Shown: positions 1 through 6,287 of the stretch, in pieces
How positions within the stretch are numbered: the first letter of the stretch is position 1
How the letters are laid out: the number at the start of each line of letters is the position of its first letter
Origin: Bacteriovoracaceae bacterium UBA1511
GTDB taxonomy: Bacteria; Bdellovibrionota; Bacteriovoracia; Bacteriovoracales; Bacteriovoracaceae
Assembly: GCA_002323535.1 (NCBI GenBank)
Contig: DCQT01000102.1
Coordinates: forward strand, 1-7,120
Direction: 5' to 3'
Length of the DNA stretch: 7,120 nt
Translations under genes and position numbers: made by a program
The notes under the pieces: model-generated
Seen by the model: the letters and a program-made list of their open reading frames with translations, nothing else
What the model was told of the DNA's origin: nothing
The model's database searches: none

Positions 1-495
1 ATGGCCGTTGCCTGCATTATTTTTTCAAAAAAACATAAAGTTAGTCCGCTAGAAGTCACAGATGCCTGTGTTGTGGCGGGGGCCCAGGGAATATTTTTTG
101 GCCGGATGGGTAATTTCATTAATGGAGAGCTCTACGGAAGGGTGACTAACTCTGCTGTTGGAATGATTTTTAAAAATGGCGGGCCTATGCCAAGACACGC
201 GTCTCAGCTTTATGAGGGGATCAGTGAGGGTGTTATTTTGTGGCTTATTTTATGGATGCTTAGAAAAAAAGTCAGCCACTACGGAATTTTAACGGCGATA
301 TTTTTGAGTGGGTATGGAGTATTTAGGTTTATTGTTGAGTTTTTTAGGGAACCAGATAGCCAGCTTGGCTATTATTTCGGCGGTGCTTTGACGATGGGCC
401 AAATTTTATGCCTCGTTCAAATAGCAGCAGGCTTAGCGGTGATGTTTTTATTTAGATCTAAAGAGAGTCTTCAACGAAAAGCGCTGGCAGTTTAA
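1..495 (+). CDS. lgt: Prolipoprotein diacylglyceryl transferase (C-terminal part, cut by window start)
   Basis: Lgt is the inner-membrane enzyme that moves diacylglycerol from phosphatidylglycerol onto the lipobox cysteine of prolipoproteins, the first step of lipoprotein maturation. The visible 164 residues carry the family signature GRMGNFINGE (34-43), with the Arg and Asn equivalent to the essential R143/N146 of the E. coli enzyme. They also carry the RHASQLYE block (65-72) and FRFIVEFFREPD (108-119), which holds the conserved Arg/Glu near the active site. Hydrophobic membrane segments lie near residues 76-87, 94-112 and 130-151. Family members are usually about 260-290 residues, so the N-terminal membrane helices and the HGG-type loop lie upstream of the window. 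The ATG at position 1 is probably an internal methionine, not the start. The gene ends 6 bp from the stop of the convergent downstream gene. The MltD-like lipoprotein in this window is a likely Lgt substrate. Confidence 0.95.
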   Translation: MAVACIIFSKKHKVSPLEVTDACVVAGAQGIFFGRMGNFINGELYGRVTNSAVGMIFKNGGPMPRHASQLYEGISEGVILWLILWMLRKKVSHYGILTAIFLSGYGVFRFIVEFFREPDSQLGYYFGGALTMGQILCLVQIAAGLAVMFLFRSKESLQRKALAV

Positions 496-501
496 GAGGC
501 T

Positions 502-1023
502 TTACTCAAAAAGAGTGAGATTATCTTCAAGAATCTTTCCAATAGATTTGTAAGTTGGTGGGAGTTTATTTTTAGAAGCAACTTGTGAGTAAAAAACGGG
601 AAAGCACGTTATAGTGCATTCTCCAGAGTAATAAATATCCAGGTCATTTCTTGACCAGATGTAATAACCGGTTCCATTTTCAAGATAGTACTCGTTTTGT
701 CTTCCGTAGCGCTTGATCAGATCACGGTGAAAAAAATCATGGAGAAGATAACTTGGAGGTCTTGTGTAAAAATCAAAGATTTCATCATCGACGTGTTGAA
801 TGAGTAGTGGATACGTATAGCCGTCTTTATTTTTTATTTTGAAGAGTTTGACCTTTTGAGCATCTTTTAACTCAAGATCTACAGGGGGCCCGAAAGTTTT
901 TGGAATTTCACTTACTTTTTTCCCAGGAGAAAAAGCAGCGATTTGGTCAAAATCAAATTGAGGAAAGATGCTCTGTTGAGCATAGGAGTTAAAGCAAAAT
1001 AGAAAAAAAAGAAGTTTTACCAC
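502..1023 (-). CDS. Small secreted protein of unknown function
   Basis: I do not recognise this 173-residue protein. The start is a GTG at 1023-1021. An in-frame TAA sits directly before it, so no upstream start is possible, although no convincing Shine-Dalgarno is visible. Residues 1-15 form a short Sec signal peptide (one Lys, a Leu/Phe-rich core, then NSYA before QQ), predicting a periplasmic or secreted protein. The mature part is rich in Tyr, Phe, Asp and Lys and has two cysteines four residues apart (C136, C140) that could form a disulphide. Residues 32-47 (SPGKKVSEIPKTFGPP) followed by strand-like segments loosely recall the 'G-x-x-x-x-E-V-x-x-x-G-x-P' opening of SmpA/BamE-like folds. 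A second 'YG' segment near 106 could be a repeat of it. That comparison is only a guess. The gene is convergent with lgt and divergent from mltD, so it is probably transcribed alone. Confidence 0.7.
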   Translation of the reverse strand: MVKLLFFLFCFNSYAQQSIFPQFDFDQIAAFSPGKKVSEIPKTFGPPVDLELKDAQKVKLFKIKNKDGYTYPLLIQHVDDEIFDFYTRPPSYLLHDFFHRDLIKRYGRQNEYYLENGTGYYIWSRNDLDIYYSGECTITCFPVFYSQVASKNKLPPTYKSIGKILEDNLTLFE

Positions 1024-1097
1024 TTAGATATTTTATCTATTTTTTAATGAGGGAAAAATTTATTTTTGAATTTATGAAATATTAGGTACCTGCGCAC

Positions 1098-1127
1098 TTG
1101 GACGGTTTAGAAATCAAACGATAGAAT
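1098..1127 (+). promoter_or_regulatory. Possible sigma-70 promoter for mltD
   Basis: TTGGAC (1098-1103) and TAGAAT (1122-1127, five of six matches to TATAAT) are separated by 18 bp. They lie about 40 bp upstream of the mltD start, in the 145-bp region between the divergent genes. The -35 box is poor (three of six), and a second -10-like TATGAT (1130-1135) lies close by, so the exact promoter is uncertain. Confidence 0.3.
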
Positions 1128-1168
1128 GTTATGATTAAGGATTCGAAACTAATCTTCCAAGGAATGTG

Positions 1169-2698
1169 ATGAAACTAGTTTTATTGGGAATATTGTCGGT
1201 ACTTTTAAGCTCTTGTTCTACAACTGAGTTTAAAAACTTTTTTGCCAAAAAAGAAAAAAAACAAAATGTAGAGAACTATAAATCAGACAATGTTCAAGAC
1301 CTTATGGATTCTGGTGTTGAGGTAGATGTTGAAACCGGTGAGACCTTTGAAAAAGAGCAAGAAGAAATCGAAAAGATTGTAGGAAGCTCGTCCATCACTA
1401 AAAAAAATGCGCATAAGCGTGGAACTTTTTTTCTATACGGTGCGGAACATTTAGAGCTTGAAAATAACTACTTTGATTTTCCCGTTAAATATAACAAGCA
1501 AGTAAAAAGATGGATTCACTACTTTACAGGGAAAGGTAGAAAACACTTTTTAAGATACGCCGAGCGCGCAGGAAGATATGCGCCCGTGATGGCAAAAATT
1601 CTGGATGATGCTGGACTCCCAAAAGATTTAATCTTTCTTGCTATGGCCGAAAGTGGTTTTAGAAATACGGCCAGATCCTGGGCAGCAGCTGTAGGTCCAT
1701 GGCAATTCATGCCATACACGGGAAGAAAATTTGGCCTAAAAATTAATTGGTACCTTGATGAAAGAAGAGATCCGCTTAAAGCATCAATTGCCGCATCAAA
1801 ATATCTCTCACGGCTTTATGACATTTTTGGAAACTGGGAGCTCGCTGCCGCTGGGTATAACGCCGGTGAAGGGAAGATGATGCGAGCGATTAAGCGCTAT
1901 AAGACGGAGAACTTTTGGGAGATTATTAAAGGCCGTTATTTAAAACCTGAAACTAAAAACTACGTTCCAAAAATTATGGCACTAGCGATTATTGGAAAAA
2001 ACCTCAAGTCGTTTGGTTTTGAAAATGTGAGTTTCCAAAAAACACTAGATTTTGAAGTAATAACTGTCGCTGAGGAGTCTGATTTATTTAAAGTAGCTGA
2101 GGCGATTGGCGCGACATACGAAGAACTTCATAAGTGGAACCCAGAGTTAATGCGTTGGATGACTCCTCCAGGGATGGGTGCTTATGACTTACGTGTTCCT
2201 CCTGGCTATAAAAATAAGTGGGATAATTGTTGCGCAAATAAAACTTCAGAATATGTGGCGAGTGATTATCAAATTTACCGAATTAAAGGAAAAAGAAGCA
2301 CCCTTAATGATGTCGCGAAAAAATTTAAAATTAAAAAGTCTTACGTTCTAGAGGATTTAAATGGAATTAAAAAGAACAAACGGCTCAAAAGAAGGCAAAA
2401 AGTAAAACTTCCGTTTAGATTAGGGCAATCAAAAAAAGACCCAATGTATGCGGATCTTTATTACAAGCCACGCCGAAGTGTGGTTCGAAAAAGAACATAC
2501 AATAAGCACATACGTATCGCTAAAAAGCGTGGAAAGTTAATTTCAAGCCCATCTATCTATCACACGGTAAAGCGTGGTGACACACTTTGGAATGTGGCAA
2601 GAAAATATAACCTTTCTGTTTATACGTTAATTAGATCAAATTTAAATATCCTTAATCGCCGAATGATTCGTGCGGGAGATAAATTGGCCGTTAGATAA
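1169..2698 (+). CDS. mltD: Lipid-anchored membrane-bound lytic murein transglycosylase, MltD type (SLT plus LysM)
   Basis: This enzyme cleaves the MurNAc-GlcNAc bond of peptidoglycan to give 1,6-anhydro ends, and would act from the inner face of the outer membrane or in the periplasm. The ATG at 1169 is preferred because AAGGA (1159-1163) lies 5 nt upstream; the in-frame GTG at 1166 is too close. Numbering the 509-residue product, 1-15 are a lipoprotein signal ending in the lipobox LSSC with Cys16. The SLT domain spans about 145-265, with catalytic Glu161 in AMAESGF, then GPWQFMP (176-182) and AAAGYNAGEG (226-235), the classic family-1 motifs. Next comes a degenerate LysM-like segment (about 295-345) of the kind found in MltD, a weak LysM (about 367-417), and a clear C-terminal LysM (464-508, YHTVKRGDTLWNVARKYNLS). 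The linkers between the LysM units are unusually Lys/Arg-rich. The next gene follows after 18 bp, suggesting an operon. Confidence 0.93.
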   Translation: MKLVLLGILSVLLSSCSTTEFKNFFAKKEKKQNVENYKSDNVQDLMDSGVEVDVETGETFEKEQEEIEKIVGSSSITKKNAHKRGTFFLYGAEHLELENNYFDFPVKYNKQVKRWIHYFTGKGRKHFLRYAERAGRYAPVMAKILDDAGLPKDLIFLAMAESGFRNTARSWAAAVGPWQFMPYTGRKFGLKINWYLDERRDPLKASIAASKYLSRLYDIFGNWELAAAGYNAGEGKMMRAIKRYKTENFWEIIKGRYLKPETKNYVPKIMALAIIGKNLKSFGFENVSFQKTLDFEVITVAEESDLFKVAEAIGATYEELHKWNPELMRWMTPPGMGAYDLRVPPGYKNKWDNCCANKTSEYVASDYQIYRIKGKRSTLNDVAKKFKIKKSYVLEDLNGIKKNKRLKRRQKVKLPFRLGQSKKDPMYADLYYKPRRSVVRKRTYNKHIRIAKKRGKLISSPSIYHTVKRGDTLWNVARKYNLSVYTLIRSNLNILNRRMIRAGDKLAVR

Positions 2699-2716
2699 AC
2701 ATAAAACGAGGAAAAA

Positions 2717-3892
2717 ATGGATTTTTCAAAGTTAAGAGAATCAGTGAACACTCAAGAAGTTCAAACGACGATTAAAGAAGTTGAGCATCTTTATGTTGGG
2801 ATTAATCCTTATATTGCTAAGCATGTGCTTGGAAGTGATATCGAATCAAAAAGAGTAATTATTGATAATCCTCTTGATATTCATGACCTAAGATTTAAAG
2901 GCCCTAGTATTGATCGTCATATCAACATCACGGAAGTGAAAGTACTTAATGAAGATCAGGCTAAAAAAAATCAAAATGATGGTATCGGTGACAATGAAAT
3001 CAAAGACCAAGAGAACGCTTTCGAAAAAGTCGCTGAAAACGCTGATATAGCTAAGGAGCCATTGGCGGTTTGCTCAAATAATGTGGATAACCAAAAAATA
3101 TACGACGCCATTTTTTATAAAGACGGAAAATTTAGGGCCTTCGGTGGACGAACACAGCCACAAGAGTTTTTCTCCGGAGAGGCGTTTTATTCATCTACAG
3201 CACGTCAGATGAATGAAGAGAGTTTTTATGGGTGCTCATTAGAAAATGTAAAAACTAGTATCGAGCCGGTTTGCCAAGAAAGTATAGTCATGGACATGGA
3301 GTTTCTTGATTCAGAAGTGATCGTTCGCCTGGCAGATAATGAGGTTATTAAGGCAAATAAGATCTATTTTGGTAAATCTGTGCCCGAGCTTGTTGAGTTA
3401 ACAAAAAATAAAGATATCTACGCGGAGGAGTTTTTAAATAACCTAGATCTTCTTGCTGGCCCTGAAAAGCTTATTATTGAGCTTGAAATAAATGTAGATA
3501 AGTTTGAAAGAAATAAGACCTACTTTATTCCATTTTCACAAAATCAAGAATCGGGTCACTTTATTGGGGAGTTTTGTGAAAATCCTCGAGGTGTCACTGG
3601 AAAATTTATTTTTCACTTAAATAATGACGACCCAAGTGAGCAGTATCTTACAGCCGTGATTAAAAAGTTAAAATCTACCCTTCGACGAATATTTGAACTC
3701 AGTGAATCAAACTTTTTAGGGGAATATATATATCTTGACCGCTCTCCAGCGCCTGTGGGCGGGGCAAAAGAAAATAGTGACGAAATCACCTACGAAAATA
3801 ATCTATGCGCCATGGTGTCTGCCTACACAATGCGTGGTGACAGTGGAGAGTACTTTTCACATAACCAGGGCCTAACATCACTTAATTACTAA
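2717..3892 (+). CDS. Protein of unknown function, cotranscribed with mltD
   Basis: I do not recognise this 391-residue protein. The ATG is preceded by a GAGGA Shine-Dalgarno (2708-2712) and lies 18 bp after the mltD stop, so the two genes are probably one transcript. There is no signal peptide or membrane segment, so a cytoplasmic location is likely. Residues 75-115 are a charged Asn/Asp/Glu/Lys-rich stretch that looks like a linker between an N-terminal domain (1-72) and a larger C-terminal domain (117-391). Within the latter, 198-228 (beta strand, 'LADNEVIKANKIYFGKSVPEL') resembles the strand-turn-strand seen in FAD-dependent amine oxidase or phytoene desaturase relatives ('v-x-L-x-D-G-x-x-i-x-A-d-x-v-i'). 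However, no GxGxxG dinucleotide-binding motif is present, so an active flavoenzyme is unlikely. Six cysteines are scattered (119, 173, 186, 287, 364 and no clear pairing for the rest), with no zinc-binding pattern. Gene real: high confidence. Function: unknown. Confidence 0.85.
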   Translation: MDFSKLRESVNTQEVQTTIKEVEHLYVGINPYIAKHVLGSDIESKRVIIDNPLDIHDLRFKGPSIDRHINITEVKVLNEDQAKKNQNDGIGDNEIKDQENAFEKVAENADIAKEPLAVCSNNVDNQKIYDAIFYKDGKFRAFGGRTQPQEFFSGEAFYSSTARQMNEESFYGCSLENVKTSIEPVCQESIVMDMEFLDSEVIVRLADNEVIKANKIYFGKSVPELVELTKNKDIYAEEFLNNLDLLAGPEKLIIELEINVDKFERNKTYFIPFSQNQESGHFIGEFCENPRGVTGKFIFHLNNDDPSEQYLTAVIKKLKSTLRRIFELSESNFLGEYIYLDRSPAPVGGAKENSDEITYENNLCAMVSAYTMRGDSGEYFSHNQGLTSLNY

Positions 3893-3913
3893 GTTTTTTG
3901 TAAATAAAAAGGG

Positions 3914-3949
3914 TTGACAAAAACACGGAGCGCTTTGAAACTAAATAAT
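3914..3949 (+). promoter_or_regulatory. Candidate promoter of the first barrel gene
   Basis: A perfect -35 hexamer TTGACA lies at 3914-3919, just after the end of the preceding gene. The best -10 at the standard 17-bp spacing is a poor GAAACT (3937-3942). A better hexamer, AATAAT (3944-3949), is 24 bp away, which is too far for a classical pair. A promoter in this AT-rich region is likely because the barrel gene has a strong Shine-Dalgarno and a long leader, but the exact -10 is unresolved. Confidence 0.4.
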
Positions 3950-3960
3950 AGATAAAAAAA

Positions 3961-3991
3961 GTTTATAAACCGAATTACATAGAAGTAATTC
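3961..3991. repeat. Palindrome plus inverted repeat in the leader of the first barrel gene
   Basis: GTTTATAAAC (3961-3970) is a perfect 10-bp palindrome. It is followed directly by a perfect 7-bp inverted repeat, GAATTAC (3972-3978) and GTAATTC (3985-3991), with a 6-nt loop. The second element ends 15 nt before the Shine-Dalgarno and could form a weak hairpin in the mRNA leader; the first could be an operator half-site pair. AT-rich sequence yields short palindromes by chance, so function is an inference supported mainly by similar elements before the two following paralogues. Confidence 0.45.
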
Positions 3992-4019
3992 ACTTTTAAT
4001 CTTTTCAAGGAGAGATAAA

Positions 4020-5015
4020 ATGAAAAAACACATCGTAGTAGCTGCTGGACTTGCAGTTTTATCTACAGGAGCTTTCGCTACAGTTGCTAGAATGAATGCT
4101 CTTAACCAAGATCCTGCACAAGGTTCTTACTACATCCAAGATGAAAGAAACGTATTCAGAACAGCTGGATCTTTCTCTGGTAACTATGTTTATTTTGAGC
4201 ATGGTGCTGATGGAGCAGTTGGTGGTGACTCTCATGGTGGCGTATTCCGTGACGGTGGCTCAATGAGCTATGGTGTATACCTTGGTTCTGATATTAATAA
4301 CAATCTTTCTTCTGCGACAGGGGGAATTCAGCCAGCTAGGTTAGATCTTTTCGTAAAAGGTAACTCTGGAATGGACTGGGGTGTAAGACTTGGTTATGAG
4401 TCTGTTACAAATGACCCAAATGAAGATGGGTCAACTTTTGATTTCTCTGTAAACGCTAATCTTGGTGGAGCAAATGTTTGGTTTTCAATGGCCCCTGGAA
4501 CAGAAAACCTAACAAGCGGAGATGCGACAGAAGCTGATATGCAAGTTGGTGCAACAATGGATATGGCAGATCACACTTTATTTGCTGAGTACGATTCAGA
4601 AGGTGGAGTTGCTGATGCTGACGCAGAAACTACTTTGACTGTTGGTGCTGCTAGAACTCACTCAACTGATTCAGGTATGTGGTTTTATGACCTTAAGCTA
4701 GTGAACGTTTCTAATCAAGGTAATAACGAGGACAACTCACAAATGAGTCTTCCTTTGACTATTGGGTTTGAGACTAAAGCGACTTCATGGCTGACTTGGA
4801 GAGCTTCAATTCAGCAGAGTCTTTATGGTGCTAGAACTACTGGTGATAATGATCTTTCTGCAAGAACAACTACAGTTGGTGCTGGTGCATCTTTAACTTG
4901 GGGTAACCTAAGAGTTGATGGATCTTTAAGCTCTTTGAGTCCTAATGCTGGTACAGCAACTTCTTTAGGAACAAACGACTTCATGTCAAACGTTTCAGCT
5001 GTTTACACTTTCTAA
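4020..5015 (+). CDS. Outer-membrane beta-barrel protein, paralogue 1 of the tandem array
   Basis: This is a predicted outer-membrane barrel of 331 residues, probably a porin or transport channel; the substrate is unknown. Start support is AAGGAG (4007-4012) 7 nt before the ATG. Residues 1-20 are a Sec signal peptide (MKK, hydrophobic core, AFA before T). The mature protein has no cysteine, is acidic and Gly/Asn/Ser/Thr-rich, and shows about 14 alternating amphipathic segments (for example 81-90, 106-114, 118-127, 185-192, 220-228, 244-251, 257-268, 282-293). It ends in SAVYTF, the terminal aromatic signal used by the BAM complex. The segment before the first strand carries ARMNALNQ (23-30) and DERNVFR (41-47), shared with both paralogues. 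KATSWLTWRAS (253-263) is another strongly shared block. Codon use is restricted (AGA, GGT, GCT, CTT), consistent with high expression. An intrinsic terminator follows, so it is probably monocistronic. Confidence 0.85.
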   Translation: MKKHIVVAAGLAVLSTGAFATVARMNALNQDPAQGSYYIQDERNVFRTAGSFSGNYVYFEHGADGAVGGDSHGGVFRDGGSMSYGVYLGSDINNNLSSATGGIQPARLDLFVKGNSGMDWGVRLGYESVTNDPNEDGSTFDFSVNANLGGANVWFSMAPGTENLTSGDATEADMQVGATMDMADHTLFAEYDSEGGVADADAETTLTVGAARTHSTDSGMWFYDLKLVNVSNQGNNEDNSQMSLPLTIGFETKATSWLTWRASIQQSLYGARTTGDNDLSARTTTVGAGASLTWGNLRVDGSLSSLSPNAGTATSLGTNDFMSNVSAVYTF

Positions 5016-5040
5016 TTTAAGCTAGATTTAATTTAGATAG

Positions 5041-5071
5041 AAAAAGGCGCTCGAAAGAGCGCCTTTTTTTT
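5041..5071 (+). terminator. Intrinsic terminator after barrel paralogue 1
   Basis: A perfect GC-rich stem, GGCGCTC (5046-5052) and GAGCGCC (5057-5063), closes a GAAA tetraloop of the stable GNRA class. Eight T residues follow (5064-5071). The A tract at 5041-5045 pairs with part of the T run, so the structure may also stop transcription from the other strand. It begins 26 bp after the stop codon of the preceding gene. Confidence 0.95.
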
Positions 5072-5072
5072 G

Positions 5073-5101
5073 TTGGCGATTCGAAAATGCTCTGAAATAA
5101 T
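5073..5101 (+). promoter_or_regulatory. Candidate promoter of barrel paralogue 2
   Basis: TTGGCG (5073-5078, four of six matches to the -35 consensus) and AATAAT (5096-5101, five of six matches to TATAAT) are exactly 17 bp apart. The pair begins just after the T run of the upstream terminator, where a new promoter is needed. It predicts a transcription start near 5108 and a leader of about 45 nt. Confidence 0.4.
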
Positions 5102-5110
5102 TCTGTCTTA

Positions 5111-5130
5111 AATTTATTTGCAAATAAATT
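5111..5130. repeat. Perfect 20-bp palindrome in the leader of barrel paralogue 2
   Basis: AATTTATTTG (5111-5120) is followed without a spacer by its exact reverse complement (5121-5130). The element lies just downstream of the predicted transcription start and 9 nt before the Shine-Dalgarno at 5140. It could be the binding site of a dimeric regulator, or form a 5' hairpin that protects the mRNA, as known for E. coli ompA. A perfect 20-bp palindrome is less easily explained by AT-richness than the shorter ones in this window. Confidence 0.65.
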
Positions 5131-5152
5131 GTAACCTTCAAGGAGATTGAAA

Positions 5153-6166
5153 ATGAAAAAACATTTGATTGTAGCTACTGGATTAGCTGTACTTTCAACA
5201 GGCGCATTTGCTTCTAAAGCAAGAATGCAAGCAATGAATCAAGGGGCGACTCTTGGATCATACTACATGTATGACACAAGAAACATTTGGAGAACTCCAA
5301 ACGCTCTTAACACAAACCCAGAATTTGTTATCACTGAATGGGGAAGCCAAGACACAGCAGAAGGTGGTTACTTTAACTCTTCAGCAAGTGTTAACTATGG
5401 TGTTTACCTAAATGCTGACGCACTTGGAAACGTTCAAGACGGAACAGCTGTAAATGCTCAAAGATTTGACGTATTTGTTTCTGGTAACTCTGGAATGAGT
5501 TGGGGTGCTCGTTTAGGTTATGCTTCTGTAATGGATGACTCTAACAATGAAGACGCAAATGGATTTGATTTTTCTGTTTCTGCTGATCTAAGTGGAGCAA
5601 ACGTTTGGTTAACTTATGTTGCTGGAACTGACGCGACAGCTACTGGTGGAGCTGAAGTAAATAATGACCTAGCATTAGGTGCAACTTACGGAATGGGTGA
5701 TTACACTCTTTTTGGTGAGTACCAATCAGAGGGTAACACTGGTGATCTAGATGCTTCTACAACTCTTACTGTTGGAGCTGGTAGAGCAATGAGCATGAGT
5801 GATTCTGCAACTGTATTTTATGATGTAAAATTAGTTTCTACGTCTAATACAGCTCAAAACGGAACATTCTCTCAAGATGCTTCAAGCATGATGGTTCCAG
5901 TAACTTTTGGTGTTGAGTCAAAAGCAACAAACTGGTTAACTTGGAGAGCTTCTTTATCTCAAAGCCTTTACGGAACATTTGAAGCAGCAAATGGTGATGA
6001 GCAAACTGACGAGAGAACAATTTTAGGCGTTGGTGCATCATTAATGTATGGAAACCTTCAACTAGACGGAACAATCGCAACAGCTGCTAACGGAACACTT
6101 GGTTACGATAATGGTAACGGCGATGATGACGTAATGTCTAATGTATCGATGACTTATACTTTCTAA
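5153..6166 (+). CDS. Outer-membrane beta-barrel protein, paralogue 2 of the tandem array
   Basis: This 337-residue predicted outer-membrane barrel is the closest relative of the gene upstream. The ATG at 5153 is chosen because AAGGAG (5140-5145) lies 7 nt before it; an in-frame TTG at 5147 would overlap the ribosome site. The signal peptide (1-20) matches that of paralogue 1 at 17 of 20 positions. The mature part begins with KARMQAMNQ and DTRNIWR (41-47). Later shared blocks are LTVGAGR (205-211), FYDVKLVSTSN (222-232) and KATNWLTWRAS (257-267); over KATxW to SLYG the two proteins agree at 15 of 18 residues. It has no cysteine, ends in SMTYTF for BAM recognition, and is acidic with Asp/Asn/Gly-rich probable surface loops (126-136, 312-326), where the paralogues differ most. 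Role probably porin-like; substrate unknown. An intrinsic terminator follows the gene. Confidence 0.85.
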   Translation: MKKHLIVATGLAVLSTGAFASKARMQAMNQGATLGSYYMYDTRNIWRTPNALNTNPEFVITEWGSQDTAEGGYFNSSASVNYGVYLNADALGNVQDGTAVNAQRFDVFVSGNSGMSWGARLGYASVMDDSNNEDANGFDFSVSADLSGANVWLTYVAGTDATATGGAEVNNDLALGATYGMGDYTLFGEYQSEGNTGDLDASTTLTVGAGRAMSMSDSATVFYDVKLVSTSNTAQNGTFSQDASSMMVPVTFGVESKATNWLTWRASLSQSLYGTFEAANGDEQTDERTILGVGASLMYGNLQLDGTIATAANGTLGYDNGNGDDDVMSNVSMTYTF

Positions 6167-6192
6167 TTTAGAAAATATATTTCTCTTTCTTG

Positions 6193-6231
6193 AAAAGCCC
6201 GCGGGAGATTTTATCACTCGCGGGTTTTTTT
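6193..6231 (+). terminator. Intrinsic terminator after barrel paralogue 2
   Basis: CCCGCG (6198-6203) pairs with CGCGGG (6219-6224). The stem is extended at its base by AAAA (6193-6196) against the T run and closed by a 15-nt loop that can partly pair. Seven T residues (6225-6231) follow. It starts 26 bp after the stop codon, the same distance as the terminator of paralogue 1, but the stem sequence is unrelated. Confidence 0.9.
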
Positions 6232-6233
6232 GT

Positions 6234-6262
6234 TTGATCTGCTCAAAAAGTTAAGAGAAAAT
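6234..6262 (+). promoter_or_regulatory. Weak candidate promoter of barrel paralogue 3
   Basis: TTGATC (6234-6239) and GAAAAT (6257-6262), each four of six matches to consensus, are 17 bp apart and start 2 nt after the terminator T run. This is the same arrangement as before paralogue 2, but with weaker boxes. An AT-rich inverted repeat, TAAAT (6263-6267) and ATTTA (6271-6275), follows. The evidence is mostly positional. Confidence 0.25.
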
Positions 6263-6287
6263 TAAATAAAATTTATAGGAGTCATGG

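Noticed and set aside
500..530. Possible terminator hairpin (ACTC/GAGT) between lgt and the convergent gene
   Set aside because: The stem is only 4 bp with an A-rich loop and no T run of useful length.
1025..1039. Inverted repeat TAGATA-TTT-TATCTA beside the start of the minus-strand gene
   Set aside because: It is short and wholly A/T-rich with only one G-C pair per arm, which is expected by chance in this sequence; no matching copy elsewhere supports an operator.
1166..1168. GTG as start of the lytic transglycosylase
   Set aside because: Only 2 nt separate it from the AAGGA ribosome site; the ATG three bases on has proper spacing.
1519..1719. Minus-strand open frame of 66 codons
   Set aside because: It lies wholly inside the SLT domain of the lytic transglycosylase, opposite its catalytic motifs, and has no ribosome site or recognisable product.
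4408..4446. EF-hand-like D-x-N-x-D-G stretch in barrel paralogue 1
   Set aside because: The last liganding Glu of a calcium loop is absent and the paralogues do not keep the pattern; it is better read as an acidic surface loop.
5147..5149. TTG as start of barrel paralogue 2
   Set aside because: It abuts the AAGGAG site, and the ATG at 5153 restores the signal peptide start shared with paralogue 1.
5844..6080. Minus-strand open frame of 78 codons
   Set aside because: It is antisense to the conserved C-terminal strands of barrel paralogue 2; the frame is a by-product of that gene's biased codons.
6284..6286. ATG just upstream of barrel paralogue 3
   Set aside because: It is in a different frame whose product lacks a signal peptide and any similarity to the paralogues.
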